From NCBI GenBank assembly GCA_001600615.1, contig BCKK01000010.1, forward strand, positions 189,632 to 253,631: 64,000 nucleotides of DNA. Direction: 5' to 3'. The translations under genes were made by a program, and so were the position numbers. This document shows, piece after piece, positions 1 to 10,665 of the stretch. Under the pieces are notes generated by a model that saw only the letters and a program-made list of their open reading frames with translations, did no database searches and had not been told where the DNA came from. Position 1 is the first letter of the stretch. Each line of letters starts with the position of its first letter. The DNA comes from Dioszegia crocea. Taxonomy: Eukaryota; Basidiomycota; Tremellomycetes; Tremellales; Bulleribasidiaceae.

Positions 1-505
1 GGGAAGTCCGTGCGGCGTGTGCACGTTCTTCGTCGGTATTGGGGGTGGGTTGCCGACTGGGGATGACGACGGGAGGTGTGAGAGTAGAGACGGTGGTTGG
101 GTTCTCTATAGATGGCTCTGGGGATGGAGGTACTTCTGGTCCGGGCGAAACCAGAGATACGACAGATTTCGACTGTAAAGCCGTCGACCGTCGAGCGGAT
201 TGTCGAGATGGGGTCTTGGCCGGTACCGCCGATAACGATTTTGACCTCTTCAAATTCCCTCCTGCCTTTACCTTCTTGCTCGATCCTTGTCCGCCTCCTC
301 CCGCAGGTTCCGCTTGTCGACCGCTCGGGATCTTCACAAAAAGCCTTGCACGCTTGGTGTTCGGCTGTTCGGTGCTTGTTGTACTGGATGAGGGATGCCG
401 AGCTCTCCGAGGAGCAGTTATGGTGTGGGCCACTACCGGAGTGGGGGGGTGGGAGATGTGTTGGTCTGATCCGGAATCGTCTAAGACTAGGGGGTCGGGT
501 GAGTC
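1..505 (-). CDS. Partial exon of a basic, Ser/Pro-rich disordered protein
   Basis: On the minus strand one frame stays open from an intron-like 3' splice site (minus-strand TTTACAG, exon beginning at 505) to the window edge. It has no internal methionine, so a search for ATG-initiated ORFs misses it. The translation has the composition of a real disordered, probably nuclear protein: an acidic start (VLDDSGSDQH), basic patches (TKRARLFVKIP, SKKVKAGG, NLKRSKS, PSRQSARRS) and a Pro/Ser/Thr-rich end (PPSPEPSIEN). The overlapping plus-strand ORFs give Cys/Arg-rich, unlikely peptides. A GTGAGT donor lies upstream near 567, but the joining phase to a first exon could not be resolved. The C-terminus lies outside the window. 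No domain is recognised. Confidence 0.5.
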
Positions 506-1286
506 CTGTAAATGGCATTAGCTTTGGGATTGGCACAAAGACAGCAGTTGGCGAAACTTCAGACTCACGGAATCGCGTCTTCCACGTTCTAGCGTAGGAT
601 CAGATGTAAGGGCGAGATTTGAGGATGCGGTTCGTGACAGCGGTATATACACAAATTGTCGGGAACCGGGGAGCATAAAGTGCGGGTCTTAAACCGTCTG
701 AGCGTAAAAAAGGGTTGAGATTTTGCTGGATGGTGTATCGCCCGTGACTGAACCTCGCTGTAGGATTCGCCTACGTGCGATTTCGTTACAGGCGGGTTGG
801 TATATGAGTGTATCTGTCAAGGTCCACCAAAGATACGGTCTTGAAGTGGAAGGGATTTTTGCTTCCGTTGGAAGCAGTGGTGTCACGTGAGCGTCGCTGT
901 CTCATATGGTACACGTGACCTCTCGGATGTCTCGGAAGCCCAACGAATTCCCTCTCCACCCAATCATCATCTCCACAGGCGGTGCNATGGGGACTACAAC
1001 GGCGGATATGTTCAACAGGNGGCGGAAGAGTATAGCAGTGGGATCNTATTCGTTTTTGATNAATNGGATAGCAGTAGGTTTAGCTAGATACAGAGGGGAC
1101 ACATATAGGATGGGATCAAGGAGCAGGCGTACGGAAGCGAACCAGTAAATACCTCTTTTAGTAATTTTGTAATCTACCAGACATGAACTAAGCTTAAGTA
1201 CTTTTGTAACGCCGAGCAGCAGCTGACAGGGGCGCGTCCGCACAACGCTTCTCATCATCTTGTTATTCACCTATCTACCATCAGCA
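506..1286. other. Region without a convincing gene
   Basis: It probably holds the 5' part or promoter of the leftmost minus-strand gene and the promoter of the gene starting at 1287. It contains five ambiguous bases (984, 1020, 1046, 1061, 1065) and a dispersed repeat copy described separately. Short open frames here overlap the repeat and look non-coding. Confidence 0.6.
1047..1187 (-). repeat. Dispersed repeat, copy 1 (about 140 bp)
   Basis: Read on the minus strand, this segment matches 54791-54930 on the plus strand nearly base for base. It starts at TTCATGTCTGGT and ends at AAAAACGAATA, with only a few substitutions plus ambiguous bases. On the left it continues into a short internal echo (two ATAGCAGT segments). 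No coding capacity or clear terminal inverted repeats were seen, so it could be a fragment of a transposable element or LTR. The ambiguous bases at its left edge suggest collapsed repeat copies in the assembly. Confidence 0.8.
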
Positions 1287-2570
1287 ATGCCTATCGAGCT
1301 AAACGAAGACCGGATCTCTGATCTAGTAGACCATCTGCCCCGCTCGGTTCTGCAAAAAGCGCCAAAAACGCATTTTCCCGTCCAACTACCGCTCTCTTTC
1401 CCTACTCCACTCCACCGCATCAACCTCCTCACAGTTCTTCATTTGGTCCACACCACAATCTTGCAGCCCCGACATGCCCTTTACCTCGCCGAGACAAGAT
1501 CTGTCGCCCATGACCTCACCATACGAGGCGTATTCGGGCTCTTTCTCGGTTCCGATGAATCTTGGGCAGCGCAGAATTTGCTCTCTATAAAAGCATGGAA
1601 ACAGGGAGGAATGGACGAGGCGAAAGTCGGAGAGTTCTTCGGGCTGGATATAATGGGGGAGAAGGATCATCCGACTCTGCCAGTCAAGATTGGGGAACGT
1701 TGGAAGCCGGGAGTTGATCTAGCTGGCGACTTGGTGGGTCTATTCCAGAGATTGGGAGATAGATTGCCCCTTCGTTGTGTGGGCGAGGCGGTGTTAGCGG
1801 CTTTGGGTCATTCTGAAGAGGAAGCTAGGGGACAAAAGGGGAGTGCCAGGCATATGGCTTACGCCAGAGCGTTCTGTAATCAGGTATGTGATCCATATTG
1901 TGCTGTTTCCCAAGGGGAATGGCGATTGACTCAGCTAGGTCATCGAGCACGAGCAGTCTTTAGCGGACACATGTCCTCAGCCTCGGGATGGACCCGGTGA
2001 GCCCCTACAAGATGTGATCTCATATGATGACACCCGCTGATATCTTCAGTCCTACCTGCCGCTCCGCTACAGCTACTCCAGGATCTCGCGGCACTTCTAC
2101 CCAGTCTTGAGGGTCTCGACATAGCTATACCCAAACCGGACGACCTATCTCATCTATCTCCTTTACCCCTCTCCCCTTCTCTGATCCTCCACCTCGGTCT
2201 GATCGACTTCTCCCAATCCACCTTACCCGGCTCAGATCTCGACAAGCTACATACCGCCGCGCCACCTGCGGATAAGCCGGTTCTTGATATGCTGAAGGAT
2301 CTGCAGACTGCTTCATCAACGGCAAGCTCCGCGACTCCTCCAGACATGGTGTCGGTCTCTGCCAAGACGTATGCCGCTCTGCAGACTGCCTCGCTCGAGG
2401 TATGCAGGCATATCTGGGGAGCTGCCCGATTTTCCCGGTCGGCGGATAGCGAGGGGGAATGGAAGCACGAGCTGAGCTTTTTGGATGTGGAGCGGATATG
2501 TTCCGAGCTGGGCAGCGGCGGGATGGGACGGACCCCGAAGATTGTGCTGGAAGTGAGCGGTGACAAATAA
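1287..2570 (+). CDS. Conserved helical protein of unknown function
   Basis: Exon 1 runs from the ATG at 1287 (MPIELNEDRI) to about 1883, followed by GTATGTG. The frame resumes at about 2073 or 2082 and ends in TAA at 2570, giving roughly 360 residues. The junction is inferred from frame, because a CAG at 2049 after a good CTGAT branch site does not keep frame. The protein has alternating hydrophobic helices (PLHRINLLTVLHLVH, LTIRGVFGLFLGSDE, VGEAVLAALGH, LILHLGLIDFS) and no signal peptide or membrane segments. The pattern recalls an uncharacterised fungal family distantly like queuosine-salvage proteins, but no catalytic motif could be confirmed and no function is assigned. Confidence 0.7.
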
Positions 2571-2897
2571 ACAAAGCGGGAGGCCAGACAGGCTGAGGTA
2601 ACAGATGGGTCTTATAATTCTATAATGGCGTGTCGGGCCTCGGGGCTCAGGCCTAGCGATATTGGGCATCGGGGATGGGATAGCTCTTTTAGGCAATCTT
2701 TTGAGATGCCTGGACGGGCTGGCTAAAGCCATCTACCAGCACACTCAGCTGCCAGCTGCACGCATCTTCACTATAGATACGGCTAGCTAGCAGCTGAGGC
2801 ATATCATGCAGGCCCGTGCGCAATCTTGAGCTTCCAGAAGCTTTGGAAGTCGGGTGAAACCTTTTGTCTCACTCATCTCCATAGCCGCATTCCTCAT
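2571..2897. other. Intergenic spacer
   Basis: About 330 bases between two plus-strand genes. Nothing recognisable was seen. It presumably holds the terminator of the upstream gene and the promoter of the next. Confidence 0.6.
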
Positions 2898-4409
2898 GCC
2901 AGACCCTTCAAGGAGAAAGCCTTGAAGGCGTATAATAACATCGAGGTATGTAACAGAACTCGCAAGAGCTGCCATTGTTTGCATGAGAGGCGATTGACGA
3001 TACAGATCTGGCTGGAAGCGGACGGACAACGCCTAAGTCAGCCATTTGACATTGTCATGCGCATCAGCTATCGCTGACTTGTAAGATGAGTCGACGATAA
3101 CATTCGACGAAGAAGAAGGGAGGCATCGAAGTTGTCTTTACACTCCCCTCAATATGGTGAGCTGCGACTAGATCTAGCTTCAATGAGACCGGGCATTCCT
3201 TCTTCCGATTTCGGCTGACATTTAGAGCCTCACCCTCAACCTAGCCGCGCGGTCAAAAGGCCCTGTCCCTAGCGATCTGGCGATTGAGATCTCTCTTGAC
3301 GGCCGACCGATACATCCTGTATTCATCGAGAGGCGAAATCACCGAGTGAACCAGATCAGCCATATCTTCAGCTCGCGAGGCATAGAGCGCATTAAACGCT
3401 CGTTAATCGTCCAAAAGATGGTGAGTTGAGGCTATCAAATGTGACCCAAGACCACACTACTGAAGGGTAATGAGTCCTGAAGCGGGATCATTGAGTGAAG
3501 ATGTCGGGGAAATCCACATAGCTGTGTATAGGGCGATAGTGGTCAAGAAGAAGACGTCAAGTGCAGTGACGAATTTTCCTGTCTTGACGGCTCATGAGAC
3601 AGAGATGGAGTCAGTGAGTTTGGTGTTAGCTGCTGAGTTGTCTGTCTCACGTCGTGGCCTCGGCGTTGAGCTGATGTCTACAGAACCCTCTACATATCAT
3701 GTACGTCTGAATGATCTTGATCGGACCGCTCACTGACTGAAACAGCGGAGGCGTTGCTCGACCCTGCACAAATCAGGAGGGGAAGAGCGGCTATTGGTGC
3801 CCCGCAGGCTATAAGGGTGCTGGTGTCGAGCCACTCATCACCTATGTCTATGAGGTTCGCAATCTCCCGATAATTACCTGTCGTAATATGCACGTACTGA
3901 TAAATTCTAGTATCACGAGAGACTGTACGATACAGGAGGCGAAGAGTCCAAAGGTGGTATCAAGGAATCCATGAAGAAGCGGACGCACGCAGTAGCGGAC
4001 GCTGGCGTCATTGAAAAGATTGGGAGGGAAGTGGAGGGGGTCAAAGAGCGGGTGGATATTATGCAAGTGAGTCTTTCTGCCAAGCATACCGCATGTTCAT
4101 CTTGTCTTTCTGACAGCTGCTGATATGGTGTAGAGGGATATGCAAACTTTGACAAGGCAAGTCAAGAGGCAACGCCAGGGCTCGGAGGCTGGGACCGATA
4201 GTGGGATCATCGTAGACGATGATGAGGTGTCGTTGCAGGATGAGGATGAGGATGAGGAAGTGGAGGTTGTGGGTCGAAGAGCAGCGTCAGGTGCGGGACG
4301 TGCTAGTCCTCTCAGCTCTATTGGCGGAGATGGAAGTGATGATGGACCGAAGTCTCCCCAGTGGAATCCAAGCCCAAGGGTTTGGAGGGCTAAGGCAGAA
4401 CCGACGTAG
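2898..4409 (+). CDS. DUF7918-like protein, copy 1 (possible 5' frameshift)
   Basis: Multi-exon gene paralogous to the next one. Matching blocks in order are: N-terminus FKEKALKAYNNIE; IWLEADGQRL; ESTITFDEEEGRHRSC; SLTLNLAARSKG; AIEISLDGRPIHPVFI; ISHIFSSRG; EIHIAVYRAIVV; CTNQEGKSGYWCPAGY; ITYVYEYHERLYD. A predicted coiled coil follows (IGREVEGVKERVDIMQRDM) and then an acidic tail (DEDEDEEVEVV) ending in TAG at 4409. The order of beta-rich blocks (IWLEA, DGRPI, GEIxIxVxR, ITYVYEY) fits the basidiomycete DUF7918 family from memory. Function is unknown. The expected ATG at 2898 is out of frame with the conserved N-terminus by one base, and the in-frame upstream sequence has no ATG. The copy may therefore be damaged, or use another first exon. 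Confidence 0.6.
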
Positions 4410-4693
4410 ATTATCAAGGACCAAGGTGGACAAAGAAGTGGCTTCTGGTTGCGACTCGTTTCGGTCAGGGTTATCCTACGCACAGACCTCGGTTAACAGC
4501 CACAGACATAGGCTAGCTGACGCGACTTCACGGTACTTGCCACGTGCACATGGTCCAAGCGAGGCGCGTTTCAGATATAAGGTGGCGGACATGTCCGGGA
4601 GGAATGTGTTGTCAGCTTCCCCCTCTGGCTTTCGATTCCTTCCTTCCTTCTTTCCTTCATACTTCATACTTCTCCGCTTGGTATATCTCACAA

Positions 4694-6201
4694 TGACTGA
4701 CCCTATCAAAGATCAAGCACTCAGAGCCTACAATAAACTCAAGGTATGTTTGCACATTCATCAAGGACTTTCCGGTACACAGATCGCAACCCCTGTGATG
4801 GGCATTGATTGCGTTAGATCTGGGTCGAGGCATCGAGGGGGACCACTAGGCATACACTCAGTACGTACATGTTATACCTAATTAGACTCTGATGATACTG
4901 AAGATGCAGGCGAAACTGAAGCGGTGTATGATGATCAAGAGGGGCAAATCAGCTGTAATCTTCTAGCTCCGATCAACACGGTAAGTTGAGATTGTGATGG
5001 ACTGTTGGGTGAAGGAAGGAAGGCTGTGTCAGCGACTGAGTTGGCAGAACTTGACCATATGTCTGAGTGTTGGAGCCAAGAAACCCATCAGGGACAACTT
5101 CGCCTTCGAGATCTCGATGGAGGGGCGGCCTATCCACACCGTCTTTCTCAAAAACGGGAATCACTCAAAAGCGAGAATCAGCCACTTCTTCGGGATGAAA
5201 GGTACCACCCTTTCCAAGTATGGGTTCTTTTTAGGCGCCATCGTAAGCTGCTACTTCTACTTTCAGAGCCGCTGTCCAGCTAATGGATGGCGCAGACTGA
5301 GTGTGCCGACATGCCGGCCTCGCAATCCACCCGCTTCCTCGAGCTGGGCATCATCCAGATCAAGGTGTTCACGCTACCCGCTCTGACAGAGAGAGGAGTC
5401 AGCGCGTTATCCTATCTGCCCGAGATTGTCGCAAATGTCGCTGATATAGGACCTGTGAGTCCCCCTCCAAATTCGCAAGTAGAAGCTTGAATGAACCTAA
5501 TGCGGGGTCGAGAGTCAACGCTGATCTGCAGAACTCTCTTTGCATTCGGTTCGTCGCTACCTAATCTTTTCGAGTGTCAGGAGCTGGCACACGCTGATCT
5601 CGATAGCTCGAGGAAAGCGGTTCCCTGTGACGCAAGCGAGCGGAAGACCAACTGGCGACCGCCCACCCCAGTCTACAGGCTGGCAGGTCAAGAGCCAGTC
5701 CTCACTTGCACATACAAGGTGAGTGCATCTCGCCATTGACATGGGTCCTGAGAAGCTGATCCATGGCCAGTGTCGGAGGTCTGAGGACTCGGTATTTGCC
5801 AACAGTAGCTTCGGCGGAGGTTGGACGCTCGGGTTACAAGGTTCCGATGATCACTGCCAGGAAGATATTCAAATCCTCAAAGGGCAGGTGGCGGAGTCCA
5901 AGAAGAATCAAGAGGCGCTCGAGAGGAAGCGAGCGAGAGACAAGGCGCGATTGGACAATCTAGAGGTGAGTTCCTGATGATTTGGTAATCACATACATGG
6001 TGTGAGGCCTCGACGATCGAGAAGGTTGGTGGCTAATGATGATAGGCTCACGCCAAAAGAAACGGGTACCGCCCTCCTCCTGGCGGCGGGAAGAAAGGAG
6101 GAGGGAGTGGCGGTGGTGGTAGCTCTGGGCGCTCCGGAGCTGGCTCGGCATCCAGTGCTAGTCGCCCGGACCGCCCGGGGAGTACTCTCAATGAGATCTG
6201 A
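4694..6201 (+). CDS. DUF7918-like protein, copy 2
   Basis: Intact tandem paralogue of the preceding gene. ATG at 4694 begins MTDPIKDQALRAYNKLK, and the first intron (GTATGT at 4744) sits at the equivalent codon in both copies. Later blocks are IWVEASRGTT, ETEAVYDDQEGQISC, NLTICLSVGAKKP, FEISMEGRPIHTVFL, ISHFFGMKG, FLELGIIQIKVF and LTCTYK. A coiled coil follows (EDIQILKGQVAESKK, ALERKRARDKARLDNLE), then a Gly/Ser-rich tail (GGGKKGGGSGGGGSS), with TGA at 6199-6201. The middle junction around 5201-5295 is uncertain. DUF7918 membership is a family-pattern judgement. The coiled coil suggests oligomerisation, but nothing in the sequence reveals a substrate or partner. Confidence 0.7.
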
Positions 6202-6449
6202 TCAGATACCTGTGAATGACCAAACAGCATTCAAAAGTCGAAGGCTAGTATAGAACACCTTTACATGTAGTCACTGTCAATCAACAAAGTATAAGACATG
6301 ATGCATGAATCGTAACGTTCCATGCCTTAGGGGCTTGATCGGTCACGGTGACACGTAGTGGCTAAATTTATGCGTTGTCTAGAATTTGAAGCGGCCCAAG
6401 ATTGGATCAGAATCGGACAATGAGTGTCCCTTAACGCACACGTTGACCC

Positions 6450-6517
6450 AGTCAGAATCTAGACTCCTACACCAAAAGGCAAATGCTCTTGATGCGGAGT
6501 AGACTCATATTTCAACT
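6450..6517 (+). repeat. 68-bp direct repeat, left copy
   Basis: The sequence beginning AGTCAGAATCTAGACTCC and ending ATATTTCAACT recurs unchanged at 6703-6770. The copies are in the same orientation and separated by 185 bases. The flanks differ on both sides. Confidence 0.9.
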
Positions 6518-6702
6518 CACCCCCGTACTTCGTTTTAAGATGATCGGGTGTAGGACGTTGTTTGAGCAGACTTCTGCTTTGTACGTTGTTTCTATAGGAA
6601 GACTTCTCCCCACCTTGTGGTGACCTAGTATGGTCTTAAACCTATCCAGGGTTTCGAACCTCGACCATCCCGCGAATGAACAGGGAACGAGCGGCGTTAC
6701 CA

Positions 6703-6770
6703 AGTCAGAATCTAGACTCCTACACCAAAAGGCAAATGCTCTTGATGCGGAGTAGACTCATATTTCAACT
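6703..6770 (+). repeat. 68-bp direct repeat, right copy
   Basis: Perfect second copy of 6450-6517. Together the copies bracket a 321-bp unit with a short internal segment. A small terminal-repeat element or a local duplication would both fit. No TG...CA ends or primer-binding site typical of LTR elements were seen. Confidence 0.9.
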
Positions 6771-7239
6771 GACCCCGCGCCGCAGGACATTATCATGTAC
6801 AGATAGTCGATTGTCGGTGCCCATAGTACCATCGGTCAACGTCCGACTTCAGATTCTAATTTGGAAGTCTTGGCAATCAGCGTTGCCACAGTGCCAGTCA
6901 ATCAGGGCAATTGCTCCGGGGCAGATATGAGCCAGCCGCAAGTATCACCTATATAGTTTAGACAGTGCGGTAGTCCTCGTACTGGTGGTGTATGATTGAT
7001 TGGTACTGCAGCTTAAAACTGCCAGTGCGAGGAGGTAGATCTCACACAGTGGGAGTTTTAGTTCGAGTCGATCAGGAAGTCAGCGCATAATATCATCAAC
7101 GTACTCAGCCAGGCTGATAGTCGCTGACGGGTGGGGCATGTTGCAGAGGCGACCGTTGGATCCTAGCTCGCTTGTCATTCGACTCTGCGTGGGTGGGAAA
7201 GCAGGGCAAGTCATTACATCAGTGTATATTGGTCAAGAC

Positions 7240-10035
7240 TCAAAACTCTAGGATTCTATGAGAATCGTACGGTCCGGGCAGCCATGGTAGGATCAAGCCT
7301 TTTCGGATCCCGCAGATCGAGATGAGCCGACCAAAGACGCTCGCACAGGGGGAGTCAAAGATCTGATTTGTCAATACTGCGCTGTTAAGCTAGCGGCAGG
7401 CGAGTATTTGTGACTCACCGCGTCAAGCTCTTCCACTGCAGCTGTCAGCGCGGCTCATTGACAGCAGCGGATGTGTGATCGACTCACGTGTACGACCCTT
7501 GGTCTCGACGGCGATAAAGTACCATGTGACGCCTTCGATGAGTGTCCAGATTACGAATGGCAGATATACCCCTAATGAAGTCAGTCGTTTGAGCTGAAAG
7601 GCTAGTGCAACGATCGCGTCACTCACACCAGCCAATCTGTAGATATGAGCAAAGTTTTCAGATCTGGTAAGAGTGGATCACTTACTCGTTCCAGAGCAAC
7701 AGGAATAGCAAAGAGGTTGATTAACACTGAAACTATCAGCTCTAAACTCCATGAATTGAGAAGCAGTCCACTTACTAGCCAGATTCAGCGTCAAAGAAGT
7801 CAGACCCATCCCTGTACTCCTCTGATCAGTCGACAGGACCTCACCAGGGTAAGTAGGCAAGAGCGGATTGTAGCTCATGCCATAGGCAATCATAAAGAAG
7901 ACAAAGCAGGCGATACTCGCTCGTGATGCATGGGGATTGGTCGAGGGTGCCGAAATGCCCAAAGGAACGCCAGATTGAGAGGCCGCAACCATACTGCCCA
8001 TGAGACAGATGGAGCAGGCGAATGAGCCAATGATGAGCAGCTTTCGACGACCAATGCGGTCGAGAATGATTGAGCCGGTCGTGGAGGCGAATAAGGAGGC
8101 GATGTTGGCGACGAGACTGGATGGTCAGCTTTGTGCGGTGCGAGAGATACCGGAGAAGGTTCACCTCATGCTGAGGCGCGAGGCCGGGGTGGTATAGCCG
8201 ACTGAATGATCAGCAAGCGTGAGAATCGAAGACTATGACAAACGTACTCTGAGCAAGGATTTGTGGGAACTAAAGATTCAGCACTGGCAGTACTGGGGTA
8301 CGTGACACGAGGCATCGACTTACGAAGAAGGCCAATCCACCACCACTCAGCTGTCCAAAAGCACCCATGACGATTGCTAGCCTGATCAGCACGCAATTCC
8401 CACCATAATGATAACTTGTACTTACCTAACATAAGCCTGTATCGATTACCCTTGGTACTCGCCACACTCCTGAAATCCCATCGCTTCAATCCCTTATCGC
8501 GAGCCGCCTGAACAGAACTTGCAATTTGGTCGTATTCCAACCTGACAACATCGGTGACTTGTCCCGAGCCGTGGTACTTCTGTAAGAACGCGAGTGCCTT
8601 TTCCGGGTGACCGTTATTGTATAGCCATCGAGGTGTGTCAGGGATAAAGAAGGTGGAGATTATTAGGATGAGACTGTATGGTCAGCTTTGATCTTCTGGA
8701 TTAAATCAGAATGGGAGTGAAAGATGGCTTACGGGAAGATCATTTGGCTGTTTTGGAGTTAGCGGTGCATCGAAGACAAAGTCGTTCACTCACATGATGA
8801 CTACCATCCGCCAACCCCATTCACCTTGGATCTTGATTCATCAGCAATCTTCCTTCCGGCATTGGTGTAGATGGCACTCACCCTGGTAGCGCCTATCCCC
8901 ATCGAAGTGGCGATACAGAAACCGACCAATGTGACCGCATCAGCACCACTCTCTAGGTGTAGATCCAAGTCACTCACAGAATAGGGTACTGTACAGGCCC
9001 GAGAAGAAGCCGCGTTTGAGCGGGGGACAAGTCTCAATCACATAAGCCGGCGTTGCTGATTGCATCATGCACATCCCTGCACCGCATAATGCTCTGGCGA
9101 TAAGTAGCATAGCCACATTCTGAGCAAAAGCAAGAAGGGTAGATCCGATGAGAAAGATCACTGAGCCTGAGGAGGTCAGCATATTGTTACCGGGATTGAA
9201 CCAGGAGAGATACCTTGACATACATAAGAGAGCGGCGCGAACACGGCCAAACTTGTCGGAAATGATTGGTCCCAGCCAGAATGTACCACAGGCCGCAATC
9301 GGATAGAGGGCAAAGACGAGCTGTCGCAGTCAGTGGGAAGTCTCTCGAGATGCAAGTGGGATCGTGATCGCGACATGTGAGGACAGGTTGACTTACCCCT
9401 GTAGAAATCTGAAAGTCGCGCGTCAGTGGTGGCCAGGGATATCCCACGAGTGAATACGTACTCCGACTCCTGACAGATTGACTAGGTTGATTCAGCCAGC
9501 TTGACTACGACAGTGAACTCGACAGTTGACTTACAGTATTCTTGGTAAGAGGGCAAGGTACTGCCTTATCAGCGCAATGATAAGCGGCAGATCACGCAGA
9601 TAACACTCACTTGATAGCAGTCATTGCGGCAAACGCATATCCGCCCATGAAGGTAGACATGAAGATTGGTACCCAGACGATATAGAGCTTGATCATTCCC
9701 TTGGACCTCAGCGGAATGTACAGCAAGGGCGTAGCGGGATCGTCAGGAGATATCGCCGATGACGCCTGGGTCTCTTTGAGCGGCAAGCCGCCTTCAAAGC
9801 TGGGTATCGATATCGGGTAATGCTGGCTCTGATTGAGGTCGACAGTCTCGTCGGCGGGTGAAGTGGGTCGATTGGAGATAGGAGTAGGCTTCTCGGAGAT
9901 GGAAATGAGGGAATCGTCGTGAGCATCCTGGAGGTGGTCGGCCCCTGCATGCTGCCCGGTCTGGTCAACCTCGATGGGATGCTCGAGGGTGACTGGGGAG
10001 CGGAAAGGGTCAATCCCGGTCTGATGAGGGTACAT
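7240..10035 (-). CDS. MFS transporter, sugar-porter family
   Basis: Many short exons on the minus strand join into one major facilitator protein. The start is at 10035 (MYPHQTGIDPFRSP) with a long hydrophilic N-terminal tail of about 120 residues. TM1 begins near LYIVWVPIFMSTFMGGY. Then come a motif-A loop (SDKFGRVRA), ARALCGAGMCMM, PAYVIETCPPLKRG, the mid-loop motif (IPDTPRWLYNNGHPEKA), the second-half loop (LDRIGRRKLL), the late helices SLTLNLAS and YLPFVIWTLIEGVTWYF, and the C-terminal signature VETKGRT followed by VEELDAIFDSP. The stop is at 7240-7242. These are sugar-porter (TC 2.A.1.1) hallmarks, so the product probably imports a sugar or related polyol across the plasma membrane. The substrate cannot be read from sequence. 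Exon borders are approximate. Confidence 0.85.
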
Positions 10036-10665
10036 GTTGTACTTGTAGTGTGGGCCGATTTGAGATCCGTTGGGGCAAACTTGAAGTGGGGCTGGGGCGG
10101 GAAGTACTAAAAGTCAGAAGGATCGAGATTGTCAGAAGGATCGAGATCGGGACCGCAGATTCTACTGCTTTATCACTGGAACCGCCCAAAGCGGTCTCCA
10201 TTGTGCGTCAGAGGGGGAGAAGAATCTTGAAAGAATGACAAAGGATGTTCCAAATCCGAGCGCGAGGGTTAGCAGGCTAAGCCAACAACGGAAAGAGAAG
10301 GGAAGCCCCTGATCTGTTTAGCCCCTGGCTTGTCATCTGCCACAACTCTGATAAATGCGTTCTTACTGGGGGAAGAAGATAGGAACAGCGGGGGTGATGG
10401 TCCTCCGGATCAGACGATGGTGTGGTGGTCGTAATCGTAGAGGCTAAGCCCAAAGGCGTTCGAAGTACCAATCATCCTTTGTAATTTGCTGTCAGAAAAC
10501 ATCCATTAGATTCGATGCGGGAAAATGACGGAGGAGGTCTGTCAGAAGCCTACATTTGACTTCCATTCCCTTGATGTACAATACCTGCTCGAAACATCCA
10601 AGATATGACCTCCTTCTTCGTTTACCCCTCAGTAGTACCCGGCCATTCGAATTACATTCGCAGAT
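10036..10665. other. Promoter region of the MFS transporter and terminator region of PEX11
   Basis: About 630 bases between two minus-strand genes. It includes an 18-bp tandem repeat just upstream of the transporter start (separate entry). No gene was recognised. Confidence 0.6.
10113..10148 (+). repeat. 18-bp tandem duplication upstream of the MFS gene
   Basis: Two head-to-tail copies of GTCAGAAGGATCGAGAT (17 identical bases; the 18th is T or C) lie about 80-110 bases upstream of the transporter ATG. The position fits a promoter or leader element, but no factor is recognised. Confidence 0.8.

Larger units (their letters stand above)
6202..7239. other. Gene-free region with direct repeats
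   Basis: About 1 kb between a plus-strand and a minus-strand gene end (convergent 3' ends). No open frame here is convincing. It contains two perfect 68-bp direct repeats (separate entries) and a short tRNA T-arm-like motif on the minus strand near 6650. Confidence 0.6.

Noticed and set aside
39..597. Two overlapping plus-strand frames of about 160 codons
   Set aside because: They are Cys/Gly/Arg-rich, overlap each other and cover the much more plausible minus-strand coding exon.
887..1148. Short frames through the repeat with ambiguous residues
   Set aside because: They lie inside the dispersed repeat, and the same peptide appears from the inverted copy at 54.8 kb, so they reflect the repeat, not a gene.
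6600..6700. Possible tRNA on the minus strand (GGTTCGAAACC T-loop)
   Set aside because: The T stem has a mismatch, the anticodon stem fails, and no acceptor strand matches; at most a relic.
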